From Metarhizium brunneum (Eukaryota; Ascomycota; Sordariomycetes; Hypocreales; Clavicipitaceae): a DNA stretch of 64,000 nt. Shown one piece after another: positions 43,067 to 53,987 of the stretch (the first letter of the stretch is position 1; every line of letters begins with the position of its first letter). The DNA is taken from contig NC_089426.1 in the NCBI RefSeq assembly GCF_013426205.1, positions 1,612,001 to 1,676,000 on the forward strand. The letters run 5' to 3'. The notes under the pieces are model-generated. The model had not been told where the DNA came from. It was given only the letters and a program-made list of their open reading frames with translations, and searched no databases. A program made the translations under genes and the position numbers.

Positions 43067-44820
43067 CTACTGAATTGGGACAACCTTCAAGGTATCTGAC
43101 TCTGTTTCCAGGTGGCTATCCGCTTCGCGAACTGCATTCCCGCCTTGTCCTGCAGCCTCATTACCCGGGAATCGCATGCTTAGATATGGCCATGGCCGTT
43201 TTGCCAGTTCCGAGTTAGACATGCGAATCTGCAAGTTATCGAGAAACCTCGACTTGAGGCCCCCAATATCCAATAGAACTTTTTTTAATCCGTGTAGAAT
43301 ATCGCCCATTCCTGCACATATACCACCTTCTTTTGTTGAGCCAGGTGAACAAGCCAGAATATCTAGCAACGCATCGGCCATTCTGAATACTTTGAGCTCC
43401 TGGGTCCACCAAGTAAGTAGTCGAATCACGTCAAGAGAATTTTGAATCACCTACCATTCCATAACCGTGTGCAAAGATTGAATCTGCCGACACGGACAGG
43501 AAAAGGGAGAGGAGCTCTCGGGCGATCATTACTGGGAGGAGCAATGAAAACGCTTGATTTGATGAGGTGCGCGACATTTTGTAGTGTCTCATGGTGTACT
43601 CCCATATGAGAAGCCTAATCCACTGCCGTGTTACAAACAAATCCACCTGCTGTACCTCGGTGAAGGACGAATTGAGTACAAGGGCACAGAGGTCCGACTG
43701 AGCAATGGCCACTTTGTCGGGATCCAGGACCGGTCTATGAGACGATGAGGTTTCCATGATATTGCTTTTTAGGTGCGAAAAGAGATGGGTGAGAGATGAA
43801 AAAGCCTGCGTAATGAAACCGAATTCGCTATCTGTCTCTTCACATGGTGGCCTTTCGTCAATGGGCACCAGCAAGGCCGGAAAGCAGTTTTGAGCGCAAA
43901 ACGTCCTACCCTGTATAAGTGTGTGTCCTTGATCGCGCAAGGTCAGGAAACTCACCTTTCCGATATGAATAATATCCAGAATATCCGCAGCTTTAGCGAC
44001 CTCTCTTTTTGTTCTAGTGATTCATATGTCTCTTGCCGATCAAGCCCGAACCAATGCACCGATGATATTGACTCCCTTAGATACACGGCCGCGGTTCTGA
44101 TCTTTGATGCATTTGCAAAGTATATATGTAGGAAGAATGGTGTCAGTATCGATGATAGCTTTTGGCACTCCCGATAATCGTATTGCTCCCTAATAGTTTG
44201 AGCGTCCCTGGCGAATTGGTAGGATGAAATGGTCGCCTCGCACAATTCTGTATGTTCTGGCAGCCGAAGTTGAGCGATAGATGCAGCACACACAGATGCT
44301 GCCAAGGCGTATGACTCAAGATCATTAACGTCGAGGATGAGCTTTGCGATCAAGTCATCGACATCCACGACTGGCCAAACAGGATACAACCGATCACGAA
44401 AAATACTCAAGTATTTGCAGTACGCATCAATGGGCAGCCGCCTCGGGCATGTCGGCGCCATGAAATCAAGACTTGAAGCGGCCTCGTGGCTGGATGCTGA
44501 TCCGGGGCTTGAGCCAGAGCCAGTCAAGGGCCTGGGGGTAACAGAATTTCGCGTCAAGCGGCCGACACCTGGTGCCCACAGTCAGTGCCAAAACCTCCTA
44601 GAGGGACACAAGTCGAGATGTTGCCAAATTATAGCCTCTAACCTTCTTTTATCTTGTGGCATGTCGCTGAGCGTGGGCCTTTGGGGCCTCGTTTGCCTCT
44701 GGTACGGAGAGAGGTGCAGTCTAGACCCCGAATCAGACACTCACGACAGGGTCGCTCAGCATCACACTTCACTCTGCGGAATGAGCATGCATCACAGGAG
44801 CTCGAAATTCTCTTTTTCAT
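43067..44820 (-). CDS. Zn(II)2Cys6 transcription factor, MAL/SUC-activator-like
   Basis: Four exons: 44643-44820, 43956-44568, 43455-43905 and 43067-43399 (524 aa, all junctions in frame). The N-terminus MKKRISSSCDACSFRRVKCD starts a binuclear cluster with cysteines at 9, 12, 19, 25, 28 and 35 (C-x2-C-x6-C-x5-C-x2-C-x6-C). A basic linker RTRGKRGPKGPR follows, like that of yeast MAL63/Candida SUC1-type sugar regulators. The middle region contains the fungal TF homology domain (YCKYLSIFRDRLYPVWPVVD, SYALAASVCAASIAQL). Position next to the GH31 alpha-glucosidase supports, but does not prove, a role in alpha-glucoside utilisation. The acceptor choices at 44569 and 43906 were fixed by frame. Confidence 0.85.
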
Positions 44821-46192
44821 TGTACAATGTCGCCAGATCGCGGGCAAGTGCGTGTAGACATGGTCGCCAGGAGAATAGAACGAGGCACGGGCTTATATTA
44901 TGAAAAAAAAGACTCCATATTTCTGTCGCAGTTGAAGCACAGTGGAGCCACCAGCAGCAGCTTCTGGGTCGTGCAGAGTGCCGAGGAGAAGACTGCACCA
45001 GACATCAATCAATTGATGTGCTGATCGAGTTGATTGAACAAGCCGAGGGCCATGCTTGGCCAGATACTTCCAGAACCCACGTTGGTTTTGCTGGCAGAGC
45101 TTTCTGACCTCTGGAACCTGCCGGTTTTGGCCCCGGGCCCATGTTTCGACCCATCCTGCCAGGCCATGGCACAGCATGAAGTTAGTACTGCCGTATTTTT
45201 GCATACCGTTGTGCCACAATGATAACCTTGTAATAACAGGTTGGATGATAGGATGACTTACAGTCACATCGTACAGAATGCCCATTTTGCCTGTATATTC
45301 CTAGGCGTGTCTGTGTATTAGCGATGGACAATTGATCCTGCTGGAGTCTACAAGGGAAGCACCTGTTGCTAGAGTTGACTCAACTGACAGTCGAGACTCG
45401 ACCTTATGCATGGATTTGGTGCCACATCGCTGCCCCGCCTGCTTTATTTGATCGACGGCGTGCCTGGCGTTTCCGCTCTTCAACTGAATTGAAAGGCTGC
45501 GTGTGGCTCGATGCAAGGGCCTGGAGGCCCCAATAATGAATTTCACAATCTCTGTGTCGTGACAATGACGCAGCCAGAAGTGGTCGCTCCTGCCTCCTTG
45601 AGGCATGCAGCAGTTTAGTACGACACACGTGACGGGCCAAGATCTGCAAATTTGGCGAATCGGCCAATTTCTCGCAACTTATGTTCAAACAGGCTTTTGA
45701 TCGCGTCGAAGGATTATTTAGCGAAATAACATCTAGCTGCATTGCCCGCTCGCCTCTCCTGTACGGTGTAAAATCACAGGCAAACAAACTTGACCCTTCC
45801 GAAGCTCCAACACACCCTAGCCGGGTCCCCTCGTTTTTTTTCCCTGGGTCCCTTCCACACGGGTCGTTAACGGGAACCATACGGAGTAACGGCTCATGAA
45901 TGCTAAAGGAGCCAATCAATCAGCTCATTATCTACATATGTACCCACAGAACATTATTAGAACTGCGTCAACCCTGAATTGTAGCCCATAGACCGGGTTA
46001 GCTGGCTTAAGCCTCGGTCTGTGGCACCTGGATTTGCTGCGCTCTGGGACCCTGTGCGGCAGAGGAACAAGCACACAGTGATTTTCTCCTCGCTTCCTCC
46101 CTTTGCTCCAAGTTTGCTCCAACACACCTTCGTGCGACTGCGATTCTGCGGAAAGTTCCAATTGGCTTTTAGGGGACGGAGATTTCGCGAAA
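44821..46192. other. Intergenic region upstream of MTS1
   Basis: 1.37 kb. A 130-codon minus-strand frame (44893-45285) and others exist, but none forms a convincing gene. A TACGGAGTA copy lies at 45880-45888 and a CCTCGG near 46012. Confidence 0.45.
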
Positions 46193-48104
46193 ATGTCGAA
46201 AGCAACAAGTCTCAACGGCAGTGAGAGCGAGTTCGAGTTCATCGAGACGCCCAAGGCCACTCCTCCCTCATTCGAGAAGGAAGAGAATTGCGGTGTCCGC
46301 ACTACCAAGGTAAACTTTAGCGTCAAATTGGTGCAGCTCAACCCCACGATGCCTCCAAATGCCGCTCCAGATCCTCGGCGTGATCAATGGGCTACTGTTC
46401 ATGTATCTGGCCATGGGCCATGATCTGATCTATGACAACAGCTGCTGCTGCCTGTCGGGATTCATCTCACTATTTGAGCTGCCCTCCTTGCACGCCTTCC
46501 AGCCTCGACTAATCTTTTTTGGTTGCAGTACCCTTCCATCAAGAATGCACCTCTTCCCGCCGATGGCCCAGGCTCCGACTCGTTCAGCAACACTGTTCTC
46601 ATTTCCCTTCTACTCGGAGTACCATACTATTTGAAATGGAAGTTTGGCGGTGGGCTCAAGACTTTCGTATTTTTCGCTCTGCTCGTCGATCTTCCTCTTC
46701 TGGCCGCGTGGTGGCTCGTCATTTCTACGATTAGCCCTCGCCGCAATGAGAAGGCGAAGCTTCCCGGCCGTCCGGTTGAATTCTACCTCGACTTTAAAAA
46801 GGAAGCTGATCGTGCCAAGTACCGTGGTTTGAACAAGATCCCAATGGAGACTTTCCATGAAATGTACTTTGATGGAGATGTTGATTTCAAGGGCGACTGC
46901 CTCGAGATCATGGAATACCGTCATGACTGGGCCAGCTTCCGATTTACCATTGGCCTGATCAAGTTTTTCCTGCTTGGCATGATTCCTGAGCTGATCATGC
47001 ACACTCGTTCTCAAGGTAAGACCGAGTTACCTAAATCCATTTGCGTCGATACCCATATGCTGACTTGCATGTAGATGAGGAGCAGGTTCGCGACCACTAC
47101 GACCGTGGTGATGACTTCTACGGCTGGTTCCTCGGCCCTCGCATGATCTACACTTCTGGTATCATTTCAGACATTGAGAAGGAAGAGACCCTAGAAGAGC
47201 TTCAAGACAATAAGCTCGCCATTGTGTGCGAGAAAATTGGCCTCCAGTCTGGTGAGAGGATGTTGGATATTGGTTGTGGTTGGGGTACCCTCGCGCGATT
47301 TGCCAGCGAAAACTATGGTGCCCAAGTTACTGGTGTAACTCTTGGCCGCAACCAGACTGCCTGGGGCAACAGTGCCATGCGCAAGGTTGGCATTACAGAG
47401 GCTCAGAGCAAGATTCTGTGCATGGATTATCGGGATATCCCCGTACCTGAAGGAGGCTACAACAAGATTACTTGTCTTGAGATGGCTGAACATGTTGGTG
47501 TTCGCCACTTTTCCAGCTTTTTGAACCAGGTTTACGACATGCTCGACGACGATGGTGTATTCTTCCTTCAAATTGCCGGTCTCCGGAAGCCCTGGCAGTA
47601 TGAGGATCTCATCTGGGGCCTGTTTATGAACAAGTACGTCTTTCCTGGTGCCGATGCGTCGACTCCTCTGGGCTGGGTTGTTGATAAGCTTGAGGGCGCT
47701 GGCTTCGAGATCAAGGGTGTTGATACCATCGGCGTTCACTACTCTGCCACTCTCTGGAGATGGTACCGCAACTGGATGGCCAACCGCGAGAAGGTGGAGG
47801 CCAAGTACGGCAAGCGATGGTTCCGTGTAAGTCTTGACGCACCGTCAAACAAATGTGAGCTTGAAACTGACCTGAGAGTGAATAGATTTGGGAGTACTTC
47901 CTTGCCTACTCTACCATCGCTTCACGACAGGGTACTGCCACCTGCTTCCAGATTACTCTTGTCAAGAATATCAACTCTACTCACCGAGTTGAGGGAATCA
48001 ACTCGCAATTCGCCTTGTCTGGCGGCCTCAAAAACTTCAAGGGCGACCTCAAGGCCTGGGCTGCCAAGAATAATGTGGCCTCATCCACCGACTTCCACTC
48101 CTAA
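46193..48104 (+). CDS. MTS1: Sphingolipid C9-methyltransferase
   Basis: Four exons: 46193-46309, 46529-47015, 47075-47826 and 47886-48104 (524 aa). A short acidic N-terminus (ESEFEFIETPKA) precedes two membrane segments (about residues 58-75 and 85-105). The cyclopropane-fatty-acid-synthase-like methyltransferase domain follows. It contains VRDHYDRGDDFYGWFLGPRM, the SAM motif MLDIGCGWGTLARFA, and ITCLEMAEHVGVRHF with the conserved glutamate. The C-terminus ends STDFHS. In fungi this enzyme adds the C9 methyl branch to the sphingoid base of glucosylceramide, a fungus-specific surface lipid affecting growth and virulence. The first intron (219 nt) is far longer than the others (59 nt each). Confidence 0.93.
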
Positions 48105-48830
48105 AAGTGCATTGGGGGCTCCGCTGCAGCTCTTATGCCGTGTTGTTTGCTGAGAGCCCGAATTTATTTTAGGTGAGACGGTCTGGCTGATATTCATGTT
48201 TGAATCCTGCGTGAACGTCAAAAAATGGCGTCTGGACGCTATTTTGGTATCGAGAGTGCGGTGTTTTCAGTAAACAAGTTTTTAATATATGTCGGGGTTG
48301 GGAACTTCAACTGGACTTGTTTCGGTGGCTGGGGCAATTCCTAAGTCGTAGAGACTAGATAAAAGAAAATAAAAACGCCACAGACATGGTCCGCAGTCGA
48401 CATAGCATTTAAATTCAGCCACTCTGTGCTATGTTGCCCAAGTCATGGCACAATGGTGATATTTTGGCACATAGTTTGATGATGTGTCTCGTGCGGTGAT
48501 GCCATGGTCTCTTTGACGCATTCTGTGTGGCGGCCTTGCTGTTCAACCCAGGCACATTGCAAACAAAGTCTCCTTACGAATCATCTAATCGCTGTCACCG
48601 AGCACATTCTTATATCGACCCCAGCTACCTTCTCTATGGGGATCTGGGGCCGCTGGTAGTCCGGCCTGTCGGGATTGATTCCAGTTGGCACCGTGGGGCT
48701 TCGGACAACTCGACACAATCGGCCGAGTAAACACCCACACATCACACACAGGTCATCGCGCGTCTTCAACATATACTCGATCATCTCACCAACCAACACT
48801 AAACTCACAAAAAAAGCACAACCCGCCAAA
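48105..48830. other. Intergenic region MTS1 / HTD2-like
   Basis: 726 bp holding the MTS1 3' flank and HTD2-like promoter. No gene or RNA is recognised; a CA-rich leader lies just before the next ATG. Confidence 0.5.
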
Positions 48831-49878
48831 ATGAAACGCCTACCAAAACACCCATCAATACCGCCACTCACTATGCGCCGTGTGCTCCCCCAACGGCGGC
48901 CCTTTTCACCCTCCCACCCCTCGCCAACCTCATCCTCCCGCATCACCAACGACCTGCAAAGCCGTCCGCCCAAACTCATCCCCGACTACCTCAGTCCCAT
49001 GCCCTCGCACCTCCTCACCACAACTCTATCCGACCTTCTGCACGCCCCAACCCCCTCGTCACCCACGATACAATCGCCCCCAGAGGTCCTCCCCCAAGGC
49101 CACCACCTAGTCTACTTCCCTATCCAAACCGCGCCCTCAAAACTGGCCCCCGACGGCGCAGACCTCGACCACTCCCCCGGGCCCGAGTTCCCGCGCCGAA
49201 TGTGGGCCGGCGGCGAGGTGAGTTTCCGCAAAGGATGGAGGGAGAGCCTCCTCATGGACGGGCGGCCCTGGCGCTGCAAAGAGGAGATAGGCGACGTGAG
49301 GGTCAAGGGAGACAAGGGGCAGGAGAAGGTATTTGTAGATGTGTGGAGGAGGTACGGCGCCAAGCAGGAGTGGGACATTGAAGAGCGGCGGACGCTGGTG
49401 TTTATGAGGAATACCGAGGGGCAGCTGGCTTCCGCTCCTCGGCGAGCCACGACATGTGAGTCTGCGTCCCCGTGGGTTATTCTGTGTCCTCGGTGAACAT
49501 ATTATTAATGGTGTTTTTCTTTTAGTTCCCCATGCGGCAAGTTGGTCGGCGAAGCTTGTTCCAACGCCAACGCACTTGTTCCACTTCTCGGCGCTGACGT
49601 TCAACGCGCACTCGATTCACATTGATCCTTTGTATGCGCGGTCTACGGACGGCCATAGGGATTTACTTGTGCATGGGCCGCTGACGCTGGCGCTCATGTT
49701 GAGCGTGCTGGGGGGCGGCGTGCAGCGGATATCGTATAGGAATCACGCGCCGCTCTATGTTAACGAGGAGATGACGGTTTGCGTGCGGAAGCCGGATAAT
49801 GGGGGCGGCTGGGATGTCTGGGTTGAAGGGCCAGAGGGGGGGTTAGCTGTTCGGGGGAAGGCGGTGATGGACACGTAG
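48831..49878 (+). CDS. Mitochondrial 3-hydroxyacyl-thioester dehydratase, HTD2-like (MaoC family)
   Basis: Two exons: 48831-49455 and 49526-49878, 325 aa. The N-terminus (MKRLPKHPSIPPLTMRRVLPQRRPF) is strongly basic without acids, a mitochondrial targeting candidate. The middle contains a MaoC-type N domain (LVYFPIQTAPSKLAPDG, PEFPRRMWAGGEVSF). The C-terminal exon holds the hot-dog hydratase motif HFSALTFNAHSIHIDPLYA, with the catalytic-type Asn/His. Yeast Htd2 performs the dehydration step of mitochondrial type II fatty acid synthesis, needed for lipoic acid. Annotation as mesaconyl-C4-CoA hydratase is also common for such proteins and cannot be excluded. It is convergent with GPI13 (141 bp). 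Confidence 0.82.
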
Positions 49879-50019
49879 ATCGTAGATGTTGTATTACTCG
49901 GGGTTGTTTACGCATTCAGCGAAACATGTAGATCTATTCAAGACAAATTGCCACTGTCCCATGCCTTTATGATACAAACGCCATCCCCCGAGATATAACG
50001 CGATAAAAAGGGGAAATGC

Positions 50020-53000
50020 CTAGTCTGCCCAGCCGAATACTTCACCGATAGAGAGTGTATTGCTCCTCAGCCCAGTCAGCGTCACCAACAGGACGATCAA
50101 ATCGAGCACTACTAGCAAGACTGCCGCCATCATGTACCGCGGGCAAAATACCCGATACAGCATTAGGTGTCTCCGCAACCAGCCCGCCCAACTCATTGTC
50201 GTCAACGCCTCCACGGCATAGTAGGCAATAAATACACCAAGGCTGCGGGTGACTGTCTCCAATACGCCCTTCTGCTTCGGGCCGACCTTCCACAGCGCAA
50301 GGAGGGGAACACACACGGCGGCGAGGATCTGGCCACCGAATGTATTGAGGGTGACGACGATGGGAGTCCATGGGTACCGGATGGTGAAGAGGGGAATGAA
50401 GGCACTGTCCCACTGGATGCTGGACAGGACGGCCTGGTGGCCGGTTTTGAAGTAGTAGAAATTTCCGAGGATGGCGAGCATAACAGGGCCAATGGTTTCG
50501 TTTCTAAGGCTATTGAGGTCGACGATTTCAGCGAGCGATAGGATCTGCCACATCATCAGGGCGAGGGCCCCGGAGCCCATGGGTTTGGTTAGAAGGAGAC
50601 AAGCGGCAAGTATGTTGATGGGCAGGAGAAGATAGCGGGAGCCCGAAGCGTTGCTGTACCCGAGGATGGCGACTCGTGCTTGGCCTGTTCTCGAAGCCGT
50701 CGAGACGATGGAAACGCTGGGCGGCGCCCAAATGAACGCTGTTGTGCCCGCAACCAAGGCGAGTGCAAGAATGGTCTGGGCCAAGTAAACACCAATGTTT
50801 TTGAGTGTTCCTTCGGATAGCTTGCCAGCGAGCCACCGACCGTTGTTCGTGGCGTCAATGGTCCAGTAAATGGCGGACATGAACAGCCCGACACGGAACA
50901 CGTATCCGATCCAAGTGGGAGCCAGGCCTTCGTATGATCTAGTAGGTGTAAGGAAAGATTTAATGATTGAAGGGAGAGCAATGAAAACAGTGAAAGGAAC
51001 GATCAGCTGCCAGGGTGATACTGTCGAAGTGCCTGTGGCGTAGTATGTCGACACGCAGAAGGGCATTTGCTCCTCGCGGCAGAGCTTGGAATAGGACGCA
51101 AGGCGGCCGAGGAGGATAAATACAACCGAATGGTAGATAGCCATTGTGCGGTCTACCTTGGACTCGAGGCGGAACGCAGAAATCGCCGATGCGAGACCAA
51201 AAGTCGCGACAAAGAAGAGAAGAATCTGGTCCTCCCAGATGGTATACGAGTTGGATGCGAAACCAATGGAATGACTGAGAGCAAATACCACAGAGAGCCA
51301 ACCCCAAAATGTCCTGGGGAGGAGGTTCATGATTGTCTTCCCGCTCTCATGGAGCGAGGAGCCAACTGCGGTCATCATGAGAACCACAACGAGAGTGGCT
51401 AGTCGGTCCATCGGTTGCTGTCTATAAAGACCGGCGGCAATCAAGGTGCCGATAATAAAGAGAAAGCGGGTGTCCCATAGGCCACGAAGCATATTCTTAT
51501 GATAGAATTGATCAACGTGAAGTTCGGCTTCGCCCTTGAAGTCCAGTACCTCCAATTTCTTCTCCGCATAGTCTAGTTCGACGTCATTCATGACGACGAA
51601 TTCGTCTTCCTCAGTTCTCGAGGAGTAGAGTACAAGCAGCACAACGCCGATCGCCGCGACAATGACACCGAAAATCATGCGAGGAACATCAAACCGCGCC
51701 CAGAGATCTTTGCATACGCTGAGAGTCTCCTCCTGGAACCTGATGAAGGCTTTGTAAGCATCTTGGTGGGAGTCGCTCCGCACCGAGATGGCTTCTGTCC
51801 ACAGGCCAGCGGGAGAACTGGCATCTGTGCTGTGCGACATTCCACGAGCCTCGAAATACGACTTTTGGTATCTCTCTATCCCAGCAGATGCCATGCGAGA
51901 CACGGCTGCGAGATTTGCCCAGTCATTGCCCTTGGGACCAGCGAAAGCTTCTTCGATGGGGCGACCTAGATTATTGTACGGTATGGGGATGCCCAACAGA
52001 AGCGAAAGCGTCGGCACCAAATCGATTTGATTGACGGGCCTAATTTTGGCCGTGGCAGGAGGTATTGCATGTTGCGGCAATGTTCGTCCAAAAATTGGTG
52101 TCTTTGAGTACATCCACAGTGCAGCCTCCACTTCATCGTCGCTTTCACCACCATGGTCACCTTTGGCATCCATTCCATGATCGCCCATGACCACCAACAG
52201 TGTATTGTCGTCGATGGTAGCGGCAAGGTCGCGAATAAATCTATCCATCTGCTTCAACTTGTCATTCATTTGCTTGTGGTTTGGACCAAACCGGTGACCA
52301 GCGTGGTCAACACCCAAGCAATGTCCGATGAGCAAGTCCCACTGATCCTTTTTGCCGGGCTCCATCAACGGGAAGATGTTGCTAATCACTCCATTGTCGA
52401 CAGTATGCAGATCCGGGACGTTGAAGCTAGGGTAGGCCTTGCTGATATTTGGCTCAAAGTACCCTGGGAACAGATCCCACCAAGTATCATCTCCCAGATG
52501 CGCAATTTTCTTACCAGCAGTCTTAAGTTGCATAAGAATATTGTCCTCATCGATCGCTGACCCTGCAAAATTGCTACCTGCGTCAATGAATGTAGGTAGG
52601 GTGCCGGTCGTCAGTCCCTTCAATCGCTGCAGCGTCGTGGTCGGGGGATCGGCAATGAAGGGTCGCAGGAATGCATTACGAGGTGACTTGAGGGCCGTTT
52701 CGTATAGAAATGGGAACGCGTTATGAAATTCCTGCTGCTTGGCAGGATCCTCTGGGACCGTGAAATCGTACCGAAGGGCATCGATGATAACCACTACGGC
52801 GTGATCGAAAGTCTTGGGATGCCAACAGCCCTTGCCAATATCCAGGGGCGCTAATTTGCTTTCAATGGGCGGGATCGTGCAATTGGACTTGTCCTCCAGC
52901 ACCAGTCGAGTCAACAGAAAGCCGCTTGTGAACAACCAAATGCCGACAGCATGGATCGCCAGCAACCACGTCCAGAAGGCGACGGTCCACCACCACCGTT

Positions 53001-53250
53001 TTTCGTACGACCTTTGCCGCGCCTCATTCAGCCTCTCGCGCTGTCGTTCTAGGGATTGCGCAGCTTCTCGCTGGCTCGGCTGGCCAAGCGCCTCGGCCTC
53101 TGCATCGTTGGCTGCTTGTATGCGCTTCGCTCTGGCCCATTGTTCCGCAATTGCTTTGTAGTCGGCTTGGAGGGGTTGCGACGATGGCGGCGATGGTGCA
53201 GACGGCTGTGGCGTGGCCCTCGCCTTGGACTTGGGACTCCGTTGCGGCAT
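50020..53250 (-). CDS. GPI13: GPI ethanolamine phosphate transferase 3 (PIG-O)
   Basis: Single exon, 1076 aa. A cytosolic N-terminus rich in Ala/Gln/Arg (1-85) leads to a membrane anchor (about 88-115). A lumenal phosphodiesterase-like domain follows, with metal-binding motifs VVVIIDALRYDF, GHCLGVDHAGHRFGP and VVMGDHGMDAKGDHGGE. From about residue 520 the protein is polytopic, with a dozen or so hydrophobic helices to the C-terminus. GPI13 adds the ethanolamine phosphate on the third mannose of the GPI precursor, the group later joined to the protein. Length and motif order match PIG-O/Gpi13 rather than Gpi7 or Mcd4. Confidence 0.93.
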   Translation of the reverse strand: MPQRSPKSKARATPQPSAPSPPSSQPLQADYKAIAEQWARAKRIQAANDAEAEALGQPSQREAAQSLERQRERLNEARQRSYEKRWWWTVAFWTWLLAIHAVGIWLFTSGFLLTRLVLEDKSNCTIPPIESKLAPLDIGKGCWHPKTFDHAVVVIIDALRYDFTVPEDPAKQQEFHNAFPFLYETALKSPRNAFLRPFIADPPTTTLQRLKGLTTGTLPTFIDAGSNFAGSAIDEDNILMQLKTAGKKIAHLGDDTWWDLFPGYFEPNISKAYPSFNVPDLHTVDNGVISNIFPLMEPGKKDQWDLLIGHCLGVDHAGHRFGPNHKQMNDKLKQMDRFIRDLAATIDDNTLLVVMGDHGMDAKGDHGGESDDEVEAALWMYSKTPIFGRTLPQHAIPPATAKIRPVNQIDLVPTLSLLLGIPIPYNNLGRPIEEAFAGPKGNDWANLAAVSRMASAGIERYQKSYFEARGMSHSTDASSPAGLWTEAISVRSDSHQDAYKAFIRFQEETLSVCKDLWARFDVPRMIFGVIVAAIGVVLLVLYSSRTEEDEFVVMNDVELDYAEKKLEVLDFKGEAELHVDQFYHKNMLRGLWDTRFLFIIGTLIAAGLYRQQPMDRLATLVVVLMMTAVGSSLHESGKTIMNLLPRTFWGWLSVVFALSHSIGFASNSYTIWEDQILLFFVATFGLASAISAFRLESKVDRTMAIYHSVVFILLGRLASYSKLCREEQMPFCVSTYYATGTSTVSPWQLIVPFTVFIALPSIIKSFLTPTRSYEGLAPTWIGYVFRVGLFMSAIYWTIDATNNGRWLAGKLSEGTLKNIGVYLAQTILALALVAGTTAFIWAPPSVSIVSTASRTGQARVAILGYSNASGSRYLLLPINILAACLLLTKPMGSGALALMMWQILSLAEIVDLNSLRNETIGPVMLAILGNFYYFKTGHQAVLSSIQWDSAFIPLFTIRYPWTPIVVTLNTFGGQILAAVCVPLLALWKVGPKQKGVLETVTRSLGVFIAYYAVEALTTMSWAGWLRRHLMLYRVFCPRYMMAAVLLVVLDLIVLLVTLTGLRSNTLSIGEVFGWAD

Positions 53251-53987
53251 CTTGGTCTATTGGCTTCCGCGCGTCAATCCCATGGCCATTGGCGGCCCTG
53301 AAGCTCTGACAGACGTAAAAAGGAAAGGAGAAGTTGGCGAAGACTGAAGACAGCTGCTCCAGAGGGACACAGAGTTTGTCTGTGGAGCTTGAAGGGTAAT
53401 AAATGACCTGCAATACCAGTGGCGCCGGCTAGTATATCCAATCCAGCCCAGGGAGTTGGGTGGATTCTTGACGTGGATTTTCTCACTACGAAGATCAAGC
53501 TGGGGATCCACAGCCTGCATGTGAGCCGTCGACGTCACCGCTAAGGGCTGGTGCACCTTCCTGGCCAACGTCAAAGAGGATTGGGGGAAACTGGTTTTGT
53601 CTTCTAGTTCATTTTATAACATTCAATGTTGCCATCCCATCATTTAGTCTCAAATTACATGCCATTCCGTCGCAGGTCCCAACTTCCCCAGCAATTGCCT
53701 CAAACAGACGCCAGCGAAGACCACCGTCGTGGCATCGCGCTCGTCCAAGTCTAACAAATATATACTCTGCAGCTGGCTAAATACAGGAATATGAGCAATA
53801 GGCATCATTCTGCCCCCCCCCAAAAACGCCTACCATATATACACATTTGCGATAATTGGCAGCCACATTCGCAAAAGAAACCCAGACCTCGTTCAAAAGC
53901 TCAACCAAATCAAACCAACCGATGCATCATGATTCCCAAAACACGGCGTATGAATTATTCATCGTGACGAATGAATCCAGTCCTTCT
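53251..53987. other. Intergenic region upstream of GPI13
   Basis: 737 bp containing the GPI13 promoter and the 3' flank of the cytochrome b561-like gene. A run of C residues lies at about 53812-53820. Nothing coding is supported. Confidence 0.5.

Noticed and set aside
44893..45285. 130-codon minus-strand frame starting MGILYDVT
   Set aside because: A GTAAGT donor sits after MGILYDVT, but splicing there leads to a stop with the nearest acceptors. No family match and no second exon found.
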